Shown: positions 34,791-47,900 of the stretch, piece after piece
Position numbering within the stretch: position 1 is the stretch's first letter
Layout of the letters: every line of letters starts with the position of its first letter
Source: Gavia stellata
Lineage: Eukaryota; Chordata; Aves; Gaviiformes; Gaviidae
Direction of reading: 5' to 3'
DNA length: 64,000 bases
NCBI RefSeq assembly: GCF_030936135.1
Contig: NW_026777121.1
Location: 1,364,001-1,428,000, forward strand
Translations under genes and position numbers: made by a program
Notes under the pieces: model-generated
What the model saw: only the letters and a program-made list of their open reading frames with translations
Told to the model about the DNA's origin: nothing
Database searches by the model: none

Positions 34791-35358
34791 TTATTCTTAT
34801 TTCTCATTCCAGATGGCACAAGGCTACTCCAGGACTGCATTTTGAAGAGCTCAGCTTCTATTTAGGTAATTAAGGTGAAGCAGACAATTTTTCAGGAATG
34901 TTTTACACATACAAGCTGAAGTAACAGGAACCATTTTTCCAGTCTGATTACTCCATTAATCAATATCTCCGTCATAACTGATTTCTAGAGAAAGTTTGTC
35001 TAGGACAAGAAATCTGCCCAGGATTTATTGTTCATTATCACTACATTTTATAAACACTATTTTACTCATTTTTATCTTGTATTCAAATTTTACACTATGA
35101 GACAATGAGAACTTCCACCTTATTTTTAGAAGCTGACAGTGCACACAAGATATGAGCAAAGCAACAAGATAGGGTTGATGGAAGAATTTACCTGTCACTT
35201 GGGGGATCATCGTCTGCCTGAGTATTTTTTTGTGAATTGCATTGTCGCACTTTTGGAAAAATGTTCTTTCTTACAAACTGCCGATCACGTGGCTTCAAAT
35301 CTTCTGCTGACACGGTATCTTCAATATCTTCAAGCACTGGTTCACAGGCAGCAGGCAT

Positions 35359-37051
35359 CTTCAAGAAGCATTAGAGAAGACTGATATTAGCAAGCATTTG
35401 AATACAAAGCCAAGGCTTAGTATCGACTGCATATGTTCTCATAAAGAAAAGTCAGATGTATTTCTACATATACCTGCGATAGATCATATAGATGAGGGAA
35501 GGTGAGCACATAAAAACAATCAACTATCCAGAGATATTTCCTGAGGCCCTCTTCCCCAGAGATCTCAAACACAGGCAGGGAGAAAGCCACAAACCATAGA
35601 GAGGGTTGTTTGGTTTTTTTTTTTAAATAATCTGTACCTTGCCACCTTCTAACTCAAAAACCCTGCAGCTCCTCTGACGTGACATATCCACGATACAAGT
35701 ATTCTTAACCATGTCAGGCAGCACAGTGGAATAATGAGTTCATGTTATGCGATAGATACGCTTCCACTCACATCACAGAAGAATGAAAGACAGAGCATTC
35801 ACACGCCTCCTTCAGAGGTTGTTCTGGCTCTTTTATTTGTGTGCTGAAAACAGGTGCACAGTATTTCAATGTCTTCACAGTCATAGAAATCATAGAAAAG
35901 AAAAGAAATCAAACTATTCCTAGAATTCCTGATCCCACAGGACTTTCATCTGAATTACTTCATTCATTAGGACAGCAAAAGAAAAATTCCTGTACCACCT
36001 CAGGTACAAGGTGTTAAACAACTACACCTAGCTAACATCAAATAGCTAATTATCCTCTGGCTCATATAATACACGAGAAAATCATTAAAATCTATTTATA
36101 TTTTCCACAAGAAAGTAAATATACATGCATCTATAGCTCCCAGCAGATCTCAAGATCCAGATCAGTTTTCAGGAAAGGAAAAAAAAGTTATTTACTAAAG
36201 GAGCCTGTAAAAAAAAAAGCTATGCATTAATCACACGCCTCACACTGTGCTGTGTGTAGTTCTTCATCAGAATAATGTCTGATTTAGCATTGGACACTTG
36301 GTTTTGTACATGTCTCAACAGTTTACTAAGGAAATCACACAGGGGCATTTCACAGAGTTTACAGGGAAAACACAACACTTTCCTAACTGGCAGTGAAGAA
36401 CAAAAGAAACAAGGCTTTAATTTCTTTAAAACCAGATTTCAGGAACAGAAATCTCAGGCTACTGGCAACACCTCAAAGTATTTTGTACAAACTGAATTAC
36501 TCAAGGACATAAGAAGTTAAACACCTGTGCATTTTCCCCAGTGTGAGTCCTTCAGTCAATCTTGCAAAGTACACTTCAAAATCAAACTTCATATAACTTT
36601 TATAACATTTAACTTAAGAAGGAATATGATGATGTCACAAAGAGGATGCATCTGACAAAGACATAGAAGCGTTTAGCATTCTTCTAGATCAAAAATCCCA
36701 GGATCTCTAAAAAGGCCACAAAGGATGAACCAAAATAAGAAGCTGTGGAAAGTCTAGCAATAAAGAATATTGGGGGGGTGGGGGGGAGGCGACATCTCTT
36801 ACACTACTTTATACTGTTGTAAATATTCTGATTTTTTACATCAAAATATGATTATATACTTTATACCACTAACAGTGTGTACAAACAGGTAAAGTTATCA
36901 ACTCAATACAGGGAAGGAAAAAGTTTTGATTTGTTGTTTTTTCTCTCTTCCAGAAAAATACCTGCTATAATGGAGCAGCTGCAAAACAAAGAAGCTTAGT
37001 TTATTTCCGTGGCCCCCAAAAGAACGAATACAGCCAAAAGAAAAGTCATAC
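35359..37051. other. CDKAL1 first intron, nothing recognised
   Basis: AT-rich sequence between the first coding exon and the CpG island. No repeat family or exon was identified; a short G-run lies near 36,772-36,790. Confidence 0.5.
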
Positions 37052-37089
37052 CTTTTGAAGCAAGGTCTAAATCCTCTTGGAGAATAATC
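37052..37089 (-). other. Possible non-coding 5' exon of CDKAL1
   Basis: A 38-base minus-strand segment is bounded by a strong acceptor (T-rich tract, CCCCAG) and donor (CAAAAG then GTATGA). It lies between the CpG island and the start-codon exon, so it could be an untranslated exon of the CDKAL1 transcript. Confidence 0.35.
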
Positions 37090-37154
37090 CTGGGGAAAAA
37101 AAAGAACAAAAAGACATGGCAGGAACGAGCAGAACTGGTGGACAGAGAACCACG

Positions 37155-37470
37155 AGGTGGAGGGGGGAAGGGAAGGCGGAGGGAGAAGGGGGAGGAGGGG
37201 GGGGAGGGAGAAGGGGGGAGGGGGGGAGGGAGAAGGGGGGGGAGAAGGGGGGGGAGAAGGGGGGAGGAGGGGGGAGGAGGGGGGGGAGAAGGGAGGAGAG
37301 GAGGAGGGGGGGAGGGGGGAGAGAGGAGAGGGGAGGGGGGAGGGGGGGAGAGAGGAGGGGGGAGGGGGGAGAGAGGAGGGGGGAGGGGGGAGAGAGGAGG
37401 GGGGAGGGGGGAGAGAGGAGAGAGGAGAGAGGAGGGGGGAGGGAGAAGCGGGGGGGGGAGAAAAGGGGGT
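37155..37470 (+). repeat. G/A-rich minisatellite (GGGGGAGAGAGGAG type)
   Basis: About 315 bases are almost entirely purine on the plus strand, with repeated blocks such as GGGGGGAGAGAGGAG every 20-24 bases. Many G-runs of four to eight make G-quadruplex or triplex formation likely. Long glycine/arginine- or proline/serine-rich frames across it are artefacts. It adjoins the CpG island. Confidence 0.9.
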
Positions 37471-38150
37471 AGAAGGCCTCCACGGCGAGCCCCGGCTCTC
37501 ACCCCGCCGGGCCCCGCACGCCCTCAGCAGGGCTCCGCCATCGCGGCCGCCGCGCCCCGCCTCAAGCCCCCGCGCGCGCGCAGCAGCGCCGCGACGGCGG
37601 TCGGCAGCGGCCAAACCGGTGCACGCGCTCTGGGACGCAGCCTCGCGAGAGAGAGCGCGGCTGCGCCGCCCGGCGGGGTGGGCAGCGGCAGCGGCGCGGC
37701 AGCGCGGGCCTGCCCGTCCCGCTGCGCGACCGCCGAGGGGTTTGTCCGCCGGGCCGGCGCTCCCGCTCCTTTCGCCGGTGGAGTGCCGTACGTGGGGGAA
37801 GAGCAGAGCTGAGGCCTGGCCGGAGCGGGGCGGGGGAGGGCGCGGCGGGCGCTAGGGCCGTAGGAGCCCTCACGGCTGCTCCCGTGGCCGCGGCGCCGGG
37901 CCGCCGTGCTGGGAGCGTCAGCTGTGGCGAGGGGGAAGGGGAAGTCGTGGAGCTGGAGAGGGGGTGTCCTCCGGCGCTGCCATGGGGTGTCCTCCGGCGC
38001 TGCGCCGTGGCTGGGTTTGCAGCGCAGATCACCGGCGCCGGGGCATCTGCCGAGCGCCAAGGCCACGCGTCCTCCGCGCTTCGTTTCTCCGCATCCTTGG
38101 AGACTCACCTCCGTTTTGAGTGAAAACTAGGTCCGGCAGTAAAAGCCAGT
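37471..38150. promoter_or_regulatory. CpG island, CDKAL1 promoter, possibly bidirectional
   Basis: A very CpG-rich block lies upstream of the CDKAL1 start-codon exon. On the minus strand a strong donor, CGGAG followed by GTGAGT (junction 38,109/38,108), could end the untranslated first exon. On the plus side a small spliced gene (38,689-42,745) may start from the same island. Promoter role is inferred from composition and position. Confidence 0.65.
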
Positions 38151-38688
38151 TAAAGCACTTGGATTCGGAAGTTTCCGCGTAATGACGAGCTATTGATGCC
38201 TGCCATGCCCACAGCCCTTTTCTTTTTAATCGCTCATTTCCTCAAAATACAATGCTGGTAGCAGCTTTTCTGTTCAGTCAGTCTGGAAGATGTTGGTCCA
38301 AGGATTTAATATTAGATGGCTAAAGTTTCTGGCATTGTTTCCCGCCAATATAGGGCTAGTAGCAACTTTTCTGATTAATGTTTTGGAAGCCATTAGTCTG
38401 GCTGTGGATGGGTAAAGCCAGGGCTCTGAGCAGACAGATTGTTAAAGGTACTGCTTCCTTCTTGATCAGCGTGTTCTAGAGGGCAAGCATAATGCTATTG
38501 CTTTTTTTTTATATACACAGTTAACCTAAAAAGATTATTGATACTGCCTCTTTAACATATTTATTTTATTTTGGGGTAGCCTGCTTTGGGGTGTAAAAAT
38601 CACCATTTCTTGTAATTGTGTTTCAAACATGAAGTTTCTCTCTTTAGAAGGAGCCTTTGGAATCATGATTCTATTCTCCAGATAGCAG

Positions 38689-41600
38689 ATGATGGTCTCC
38701 CTCGAACTGGAGGAAGAGCGAATGAACGCCCTGAGCGTATTCCATGCTAGGCCTATCGGTGTGCCAGCAGGTAAAACTTGGCAACTTCTACCTGTGATAT
38801 CGCTTCCCCTCCCTCTCCTTTTTCTTAAAAACTGGGTCTCACTTTATGTCACACTGACCTGACAATGTTCACAGGCAAAAAAGGGATAACAATGAGAACA
38901 AAGTAACAGAGATTTGAAGAGGAAAAACTGGGACAGAAAGTAACAAGCACTTAATTTAAATCAATCTTTAAGAACAAATCATTCTAGGCAGGACTGAGCA
39001 CTATTAATATCACCCTGGCCTCATGATAGAGTCATCCTTACAGCTCAAGATACATTTGCCTTTGTGATTGGTCTTTGTTTAAGCACACAAGTACTTTCCA
39101 GAGGTACTCTCAGTGGGACTGAGTGATGTGTAATTCATTATTTTTGCAGCATTTTTAGCCCAGAAGAAAATGGAGGAGACCATCTTAACATCAGTAGCTG
39201 CATTGATCTGCTCTAGACAGCCTCCTTCATAGTATGGGGTAAGTAGTCCTTGGTATGTCAGTAACGACAATCAGTATTATAACTGCTTCCTGATAAGGTT
39301 AGCGAGTCCCTTCCTTCTCCTTTTCAGTTTTCTAGGTATTTCATATGCAGTCCTTGACTTAAACTTCTCTGTTCTGGGAGCACGGCACTGCACTACCCCA
39401 CAGTTATCTCGACTAGCCAAGTGTTACCGCTCTGGTTAAACAAAACTGGGCTGACATCAGTGCTGTTTTATGGTTGACTCAAAAAAGCAAAGCACAGATA
39501 GCCTGCTAGACATATCCAAAAATCTCCCGATGGCCGAGACTGACAAAACACCACTCGTGAAGGGGAGGCAGTGAGCTCCAAGAGCAGCTCCCAGGCAGGA
39601 ATAACCTGTGAGTCCCATGCTTAGTGACATAAACAGGCCGTGCTGATCAGTTTCAGCATGATCCGGCGGAGTCCTTACTTTGTCCCGCTGCCAAGAATTC
39701 ATAATGTCAAGCAGCCCTTGTGCCAGCACAGTCCTGTTCAGTCCTAGGATGTAGCCACAACATGGAAGACACCCTTTAAGTGCTTTTGAAGCTCACAAAT
39801 CTGAATTGCTTTGTAGCATATTCGTGATACATCAAGCTGCACACAGACTGCTGGTAGTGCAGCAGGTAGCAAGGGAAGCAGATGATTCCCTACCATCTCT
39901 CGACCGCAGGAAGAAAGCTTCTCTATACCCACCTGGGAAAACTGCTCTTGAAGAGACAGCAGCTGGCAATACCAGTTCCAGTACTGGCCTTCTATAGACG
40001 GGCAATATACATGCTCCAGTTCCTTGAATGTCCAAAGAAGAGCTTTAGAATACATGCTTTCCAAGTTGCCGGCATACCGTACTTCCTGCTGAAGAGGGGT
40101 GGTAGGCTCGGAGACACCGTTTTAAGTCATTCCAGGTTTTTGCAGGAGTTGGAAAATACAAAAACTACTAGGAAAATAAAATACAAACCTCAGTTTTAGC
40201 TCATGGTTAGTAGAAGAGAACATCCTTAGTTGTTTTAGAGCATCTCAGCCACTATCCTTAGGGAAGGGAAACAGCCAGGGAAGTGAGGGCCCAATTTTTC
40301 CATGACAACCTTCTTCTCAGATAACTAACATGCAGTTCTGGGTGGAAAAGTAAGTGGGAAGGCATGCAGGAAAAAAATGGGGAATCCTAAGATTCCTCTT
40401 AGGAGAGTCCTGATTCCAAGATAGAAGAAACTGGATTCCTTCTTCTATTCCTGCAATTTAGGAGAATTTGGCTGGTCGTTTGTCAGCACCATTCAGCGCC
40501 CTTCAGAATTGAGAGCAACCCGTTTTTTTCTGTTAGATGTGCCACTTTCTCCCTGTCAAGTTTTAGAAAGAAAAAAGTGGGTAAAGAAGCTCCTGAACGT
40601 AACAAAGGCAAAGCATTCTGTTGGTCTTTGCTCAGCTGTAGAGTAATATCCAGGCAGCTTTTGCCTCAGCAAGGAAAGGAAAATGGGGAGATGAATTCTA
40701 TTTGTTTATGCTTTAGTTACTACCACTCCATGACTTTGCTATAGCTGCTCTTGGTTCACTTAACCTTGAGAATTGTTGGCTCCAGGAACACCAATGGCAT
40801 GGTGCATTAACTGTGTTACACACAGGAAAAAATCAGCGTATACTGCTAAATTTGGTGCTTCTAAACATGTAGCAATGTCTCATGCCAGAAAAAGTACCCT
40901 ACATATCTTTCGTACTTTCTTTCTGCAACAAAAATGTCCATGTCTGCATCAAGACAGTGGTGTAACTGACTCTTTCAGGTATAAGTCAAAAAAGAATAGA
41001 AAGTGATGGTGTCTGTCATTTGTAGGTGGACAAGTTCTCACTGTAGGTTCAAGGGCAGGAACACCACCCACCACCCCCCCCCCCCTTTTTTTTTTTAAAC
41101 TCCTCTCCTGTGTGTAAAGGAGCATGTAGCTGCCTATCATTCAGGCCAGTTTTGCCCGATTTCTCAGAATTCCTTTCCATCTGCTGGCAGCCAAGGAATG
41201 CAGCGCATACGGGCCCCAATAAAGCCTCCCTGAAAGTAATATTTGTACGCTGAATAATGTTGAGGTACACTGCGCTAGCTCAGGGGAGCAGAACTAAGTA
41301 GTTGAACGGGCTGGTTTTTTCCTCCTGCAACTCAGCACATCCCAAGTTTACAAAGCAGCTACAGAAAGCAGAGAGAAAACGACAGGAGAAGTGGCAATCA
41401 GTAGCAGATTCTAAGGGCGAATAAAAAAGTGCTTATGGCAGCTGTGGAACAGAGAAACTGCAAACAGGCCAGGGAGCTATGACAGCCAGGAGAGAAAGAG
41501 GACATTTATTGCTGTCTCTGCTTCAAAGGGAGAGCACAGTCCTCTAGCCCTCCGTTACTCTTCATTGGAAATGTAGAAGAACAGAGGATCTTCTCTAACC

Positions 41601-42745
41601 TTCCTTTCGGTACTGCTGGGTGCAGAAGTCAGAGTAGGGACAAGTGCATAAAGGGCTGCAATAGTAGCCTTCTCCTTGTGTGCGTAGAAGATGTTGTTGA
41701 AGATGGTGTTGATCGACACCCGGCTGAATATGAGCCAGCAGTGTGCCCAGGTGGCCAAGAAGGCCAACGGCATCCTGGCTTGCATCAGAAATGGTGTGGC
41801 CAGCAGGAGCAGGGAGGTGATCATGCCTCTGTACTCGGCTCTGGTGAGGCCGCACCTCGAATACTGTGTTCAGTTTTGGGCCCCTCACTACAAGAAGGAC
41901 ATTGAGGTGCTGGAGCGTGTCCAGAGAAGGGCGACGAAGCTGGTGAGGGGTCTGGAACACAAGTCTTATGAGGAGCGGCTGAGGGAGCTGGGGTTGTTTA
42001 GCCTGGAGAAGAGGAGGCTGAGGGGAGACCTTATCGCTCTCTACAACTACCTGAAAGGGGGTTGCAGAGAGGTGGGTGTTGGTCTCTTCTCCCAAGTGAC
42101 TAGTGACAGGACTAGAGGAAATGGCCTCAAGTTGCGACAGGGGAGGTTCAGGCTAGACATTAGGAAAAAGTTCTTCACTGAGAGAGTGGTGAAACACTGG
42201 AATAGGCTGCCCAGGGAGGTGGTAGAGTCACCCTCCCTGGAGGTATTCAAGGAGCGTGTGGATGTGGCATTGTGGGATGTAGCTTGATGGACATGGTGCT
42301 GTGTGGTGTTGGGTGGGTTGTGGCTTGTTATTGTTGTTGTGTGGCGTGGGTTTTGTGTTTCCCCCCCCCCCCCCCCCCCCCCAGGTTGGACTCGATGATC
42401 TTACAGGTCTTTTCCAACCGTACTGATTCTGTGTGATTCTGTGAAGACAGATACAACTTGCTCAGAAGCGTAACATTTAAGCAAACAACCATATTACTGT
42501 GATTTTATTATCCTGATAGTTTTTTTTTTCTTTTACTAGTTGATGGCCATGCATCTAGAATGGTGGCAGCACCAAGACCAGAAAGGGAGTACAAGTTTGT
42601 AAATGCATGTCTGGTGCAAGAGACTGCTGGAGATGACTCAAGTAACCAGAACTCGTTCTTTTCAAGGCTCCTATTAGGAGACTTCTGGAGAATTATCAGT
42701 AGGAAGGTTAAAGAGTTCCTCAACGATCGCTTTCATGTCATTTAA
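38689..42745 (+). CDS. Candidate small two-exon gene, 95 residues, unrecognised
   Basis: Exon 1 coding part is 38,689-38,770: acceptor TTCTCCAG ends at 38,681, an in-frame stop at 38,683-38,685 precedes ATGATG, and the donor is GTAAAA. Exon 2 is 42,540-42,745: a T-rich tract and ACTAG acceptor, stop TAA, and AATAAA signals about 60 bases later. The phases agree (1 plus 2). The predicted protein begins [20 protein letters not shown], continues [16 protein letters not shown] and ends [20 protein letters not shown]. The tail could form an amphipathic helix; no signal peptide or known domain is visible. A CR1 element lies in the intron. I do not recognise the protein. An upstream exon inside the CpG island is expected but not resolved. 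It could instead be a non-coding transcript. Confidence 0.4.
41700..42443 (+). mobile_element. CR1 LINE, 5'-truncated, relatively young
   Basis: It encodes the CR1 ORF2 C-terminus in one open stretch from about 41,712 ([20 protein letters not shown], then [20 protein letters not shown], then [18 protein letters not shown]). It ends with GGTTGGACTCGATGATCTTA and the ATTCTGTG tail. A run of 22 C lies at 42,361-42,382 in the 3' untranslated part. It sits about 100 bases before the terminal exon of the candidate small gene. Confidence 0.9.
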
Positions 42746-42803
42746 TCCTAGAATAACCCAATTTCTATGAAGTTTGCAAGAAGTCTGTTCATAATTCATG
42801 TGG

Positions 42804-42821
42804 GGGGATAAATAAAAATAA
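42804..42821 (+). terminator. Poly(A) signals of the candidate small gene
   Basis: Overlapping AATAAA hexamers (GGATAAATAAAAATAAACC) lie about 60 bases after the stop codon at 42,745. Confidence 0.5.
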
Positions 42822-43082
42822 ACCCGTGTTATCCCAACCTCTGGATCTCCTACTGTGTCTCTTTACATGTGTCTTTTATTCTTGTTTCACTCTGGCTTAA
42901 AAAAAATGCTGAACTTCTTGTTAGCATAATTAAAAAAAAGGGATTGAAACATACCTGGTGTCAAAGGAGTGTGAGCACTAATAATGAAAATAGTACCAGC
43001 TGGGTTCCAAGAAGCAGCATGATAGGCACCAAGAGTAAGAATAGAGAGCTGTATACAAATCTAAACTCTTTAAAAAATCCTT

Positions 43083-44976
43083 TTTATTGATTCATTACCA
43101 TACAAAATTTATTCAAATTACATCCATTTGAAGTGGTGAGATCACAGCTAGGGAACAGGTCATCCTTTCATAAATCGACTTACAAAACCCACCATAAAAG
43201 CTTTTTTTGGTTGGGTTTTTTTTTTACAGTATTTTACAGAGGGTTTCTTTTTAAACTAGCATACAATGCAAAGCTAAATTAGATTAGTATTTTGGCCCCA
43301 CACATTGGGGCAACTGTTTAATTTGTACAAAAAGAGATGGTCTGCGTTAAGTCTTTGTTTTCTCTTCCCCCGCAGAAGTGCCCCTTTGTCTCGCAAATTT
43401 TCACGCTCACACAACTTTTAACTTTCCTCTTCCACAAGACAAAAACTTTAAATACTGCAATTTTATTTACACATCCACATCTTAAAAAACTCTTAAAAAA
43501 TTACAAACCAGCTAGAAAATATTCTGGCAGTGTTTACAAATTAATTCTATTGGACAAAACTGCTAGGTAACTAAAGTGTGAGTTGAGAACATACGTCAAC
43601 TTAAATACCACTGCTGAATGATCTATGCCCACATTTGTACAAACAAACACACACTTAACACTGTTTTACAGTTCTTTATGTGTTGCCCTTCATACATTTG
43701 TTACATTCCAAAACTCACACAGTCATACAGTTTTCTTATTAGTACTGGGACTGCTTGCCTTTTCATGTGTGAGCTTTCATAGCAGCAACTCAACGGTACC
43801 AGAAAACCTGCATACACAATATTCTACTACAGTACAAATAGTACTAATTTTCTGAGTGTGTCAGACAAGCAGAACAGAAATGGAAACAAAAGGATTATAT
43901 GGGCATCATCTAATCAACATTACATTAATTTAGCCCAGAACACGGCAACGTATTTTACACGCAAAAAAAAAAATTATTTAAGACTTCTTAGAATTCCTCT
44001 CACGTTCAAAAAATAAATATTGGTACTATACTATACTCTCAAAGATCTTCAAAAAATAAATGCAATTCAGTTGATGTGGTACTTACAGTTAGATACTTTG
44101 GAAAAAAATTAGTTCCATTTTGCTGGCGAAGAGAATTAGAAAAAGCTGTAAGCAGAGGAAGCTAACCCACCGAGATAAATATGATCTATTGAACAAACAA
44201 AGCTTGGCATACGTGTTTTCCATAGAGGGAAAAACCCACAGTGCATCTCTAGTAGGCACTTAACACAAAGCCCCACTTAGTACCACAGAAATTTATGTAC
44301 CAGTTCTAATGCACACTGGGGGCAGTAAAATTGAACTGTGCATCTTCGTTCCAGTTTAAAGAAACAACCAACAAAATCTACTTTCACGCACACACACAAG
44401 CATTTTTAAAAATCTGTGATTACTACGAGCAGTGGCAGAACTTTATACTTTTCAATATCTGCAATATACACTACATTTACAGTGTATTTTTTCATTAAAA
44501 GCTTTTAAGGACATAAGTATTTGACCTCATAATGAGACATATACAGAGCTCAAAATGAGCATTATGACAGCAATTTAAACATTCCCACAAGGAGCTGAAG
44601 AATCCCATTGCACGCTTTTGCATTACTTCATCTTTACGTTCACTGCAGGTACAACCCGTGTTGTGACACTCAAAAGACATGCATTCTCTGCAGAAGGCAC
44701 AACCTGAAATACTATTATAAAATTGTTATTTAGGACTAAACCAGTTCATTGAGCCCTCCTCCGTAAGCCCCCTTGTCAGGGGAAGCAGAGACTGGGGGAG
44801 TGTGAAGACAAAACATTTACGGTCGCCTGCTTGCGCTTGCTGACTCACAAGGCACTGGAGCTCAGGGGCAAGGAGAAAGCCTTGCTGTAAAAGCCTTCCC
44901 TTGTTCTTTATAGTATTTCAGGGAGTACTTAATTAAAAGATCAGCACTGTTCGAGAGCCTAGTTTATTTAATAATG
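43083..44976 (-). other. Probable E2F3 3' untranslated region
   Basis: AT-rich sequence follows the E2F3 stop codon with no repeats recognised. A minus-strand AATAAA at 43,083-43,088 is a plausible end; another lies near 43,462. Extent is inferred. Confidence 0.5.
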
Positions 44977-47900
44977 CTATTTGACAGTAAGTAGGGGACA
45001 ACTCGGAATGATGGCAGGTTTGTTCATTCCGTTAAAACCACGATTTAGATACGGACAGCGTTTAAGACAATCAGCTGTTAGAAATTCATCCACCAATGAA
45101 GGAAGCTTCTCTAAATCGTAAGCATCAAAGAGGTCATTGATGCCTTCTTCATCCCCAAGGCTCAGCAAATAATCTTCCTGAAGCAGAGGAGGCAGCAAAT
45201 TCACAAAGGGTCCTTCAAAGTTTGGGGGAATTTGGTCCTCGGTCTGCTGGAGAAGGTTGGCTGGAGAAGCCAACGGAGAGATTGTTGCCATATTTACTGA
45301 GCAGTCACCTTGTCCTGAGTTAGCAGAAGCCGCTTCTGGAAGAGGAGGGAGAGAAAAAAATAAAGATGACCTGTTTAATCTCATTAGAAATACTAGACAC
45401 TGATCAAACAAAGTAACCACTGTGTAAAGGGCCTTTCATAAAGGATCACTTCAACAAAAAATGGCCTCCATATAATTTCTAGCTTGTTTTTGATATGTTA
45501 CAAAGGGCTGCTCAAAAATAGGCGTGTTGCTATCCCCTCTGACTTTTCTACTAAAAAATTATTTTACAAGGTTCAAACAACTACTGGGGGAAAAAAACCA
45601 AATCAAGCGTAGTGAGAGATGCCCATTTTTCGGTACAACTCATAGTCAAAGTGAAAACTGTCTGGGCAACAGACGTCATCAGTGACACTGCGTAGCTGCA
45701 TGTACCCTTACACAGAGATTTCTGCCTCTGGCGTTGAGGCGAATCGTTGCTGCTCCCGTCTTGAAAACGCAAAAGGAACAAAACTGTTTGTTTCTTCAGT
45801 ATTGCACAAACTTAGTTCCCATAGTTCCATCGGATATGCAAATATGAAACTTATTTTTCTTCTGCATCAGTTGTTTAAACATATTTCCCCCTCTCTCAAC
45901 CAGACAGGCAGAGTGGAAAACGGATACCTTAGCTTTTCGCTTCCTAGAAAAATAAAGCCAAAAAATCAGAGCTGGATATCTGAAGTTTAAAATGAAATCT
46001 TGAATGAGAGCACGAAGGAAGGCCGTTAGTATCACAAAGAAATATTTTTACCTTTGGAAATGGTTTTGGAAATATTTCCCTTGTGGTCCTGACTATAGGC
46101 TTTCATTGGACTGAGGGCATCGTTTTCCTCTGGGCACAGGTAAACTTCAATAGGTCCTTGAGTACTAGAGAAACGTATCAATGCACGCTGCTAACAAAAG
46201 AAACCTCAGTAAGGTGTTACACCAATGAACACAACAGAACATTGACGACACTGAGTAAATTCTTGTTGGGGTGCGAGTGGTGGAATACATCGTTTACAAA
46301 TCAAAAGAACCTGAAATCCCCCATGGATTTTTTTGAAGATGTGAAAGGCTTGGCTGATGTCTCTTGTAGACTGGAGAGAACATAAAAGCTTTTCCCCCTG
46401 TCTGTAGGAGAGACACCGCAGAAGCCCACCGTTTTATGTGTTGTATCATAACCAGAGAGGTATGAAGGATTGAACTCCTAACATTTTCCTACAACCATAA
46501 TAACCTGGAGTGCTCTGATGTCATGGGACTATGGGATGCAAGTCACAGGTTTTGTTACTATTCATAACAACATTATTGGATGTATTTGTGTAAACGTTTC
46601 TGCTTTTAAACAATGCCAAAACATCCTTCTCGCTCATCCAAAAACCTTCAGCACTAATTCCCACTGATCTCAAGTAGGTGTATGTAAGTCCCCCTGTTTA
46701 TCAGGGAAGTTTTTCCAAATAACAAAAGAAGAAAAAAGATGCCATTTTCTTCACCCAAACTTGTTGATGTAAGTCTTTCTGCCCCCTCAAGGCAGCAGCT
46801 CTAATTTTGATGGTGTTTCTGAATAACAGGAACTCCTAATTAATCTCAAGAAATATTTTTTTCTTAACTTTCACACACTGATGCAGTACAAGAAGATGAC
46901 ATATATAGACAGAAAATCTGCAAAGTTGCTCGTGGTCTTATGAAACAAAATCATAAATGACTCCAGTTAAAAATAAACCTGCTCCAGCTGTATTACATTA
47001 ATAGTTTTAAAAAGCAGGAGTACGGGCATGATATACCTCTTTGCAGACTTCTTTCAAATACATTTTATTGTGCCCTTCGACAAAAAATTCCTCGTGTTAT
47101 TTGCGTTCTGACAGTTACTCAGCATAGGAGACAGCATTTACAAATACAGAGAGCAACAACCGAACAGGGATAACCCAGGGCACAGAAAACAGTGAAGAGT
47201 ACTCAGGGCAACGCTATAGATAGTTAGAAAAAAGGAGATGGGAAGAGCAGGAGTTGGGGAAGGTACTGTTGAGTGACTGAGTTGTGCAAAAAAAGACACT
47301 GAGATGTAACTGCAAATGAGAGAAAGAAATAGGACTTGTACTGCCTGAAGCTGAAAATTAAATGAGGAAGTTGGGTATAGGGGATAAGGGAGGTCTAGGC
47401 GCTAGTTTTAATGATTGTGTGCATCTCCCTCTACCCGCCTGTTTTCCCTGAATTAAAGAATCAAAGCGTAATGCCTAGAGGAAAGAAACAGGAAAGCAAG
47501 CAACGATAACAGTATAGATTTATGGATACTGATAAAAGACATCCCTTCCTCACTGCAGCAAAATGATTTATTCTTCCGAAACCTGCACCTAGGTTCAAAG
47601 GGGAAATGAAGGACAAAGGCAGGGGAAAAAAAGGATGGAAACCATAATGGGCCTAAGCAAGTAGAGAATAATCTTAGGGAAAGAAGCGACAAGGAATCCG
47701 GAGTCTGGTCCTGCCCGCCCGGCAGCAGCCGGCCCTGGGTGCGGTGGAACCAGCCCAGCGGTAGGGATGCAGGAGTAACACAGAGGTATGAAGGCAGCAC
47801 GGGGCTTTCTGGGGTTTAGCCCTATGTCTCATTGCTCCCTGAGAGAAGAAATCAGGTACATTTTTGAATCTCTAAAGCAGTGGCTCGTGCAAATTATTCG

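Larger units (their letters stand above)
32122..35358 (-). pseudogene. CDKAL1: CDKAL1 homologue, first two coding exons; donor lost
   Basis: Exon 2 (35,192-35,358) starts MPAACEPVLEDIEDTVSAED and includes RDRQFVRKNIFPKVR, matching the N-terminus of CDKAL1, the tRNA methylthiotransferase that makes ms2t6A37. Exon 3 (32,122-32,234) encodes [20 protein letters not shown] and then [13 protein letters not shown], with the first Fe-S-domain cysteine in [10 protein letters not shown]. Splice phase between the two is correct. The residue after SDG is Ala where human CDKAL1 has Glu. After exon 3 the expected GT donor reads GG (ACAG followed by GGAACA), and a stop is reached 11 codons later if unspliced. 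The remaining exons are not in the window; CDKAL1 introns are long, so they may lie beyond the left edge. Either this is a decaying duplicate or exon 3 is skipped. Confidence 0.75.

Noticed and set aside
36898-37855. Long glycine/arginine-rich and proline/serine-rich frames on both strands
   Set aside because: They arise from the G/A minisatellite and the CpG island; composition alone keeps them open in several frames at once.
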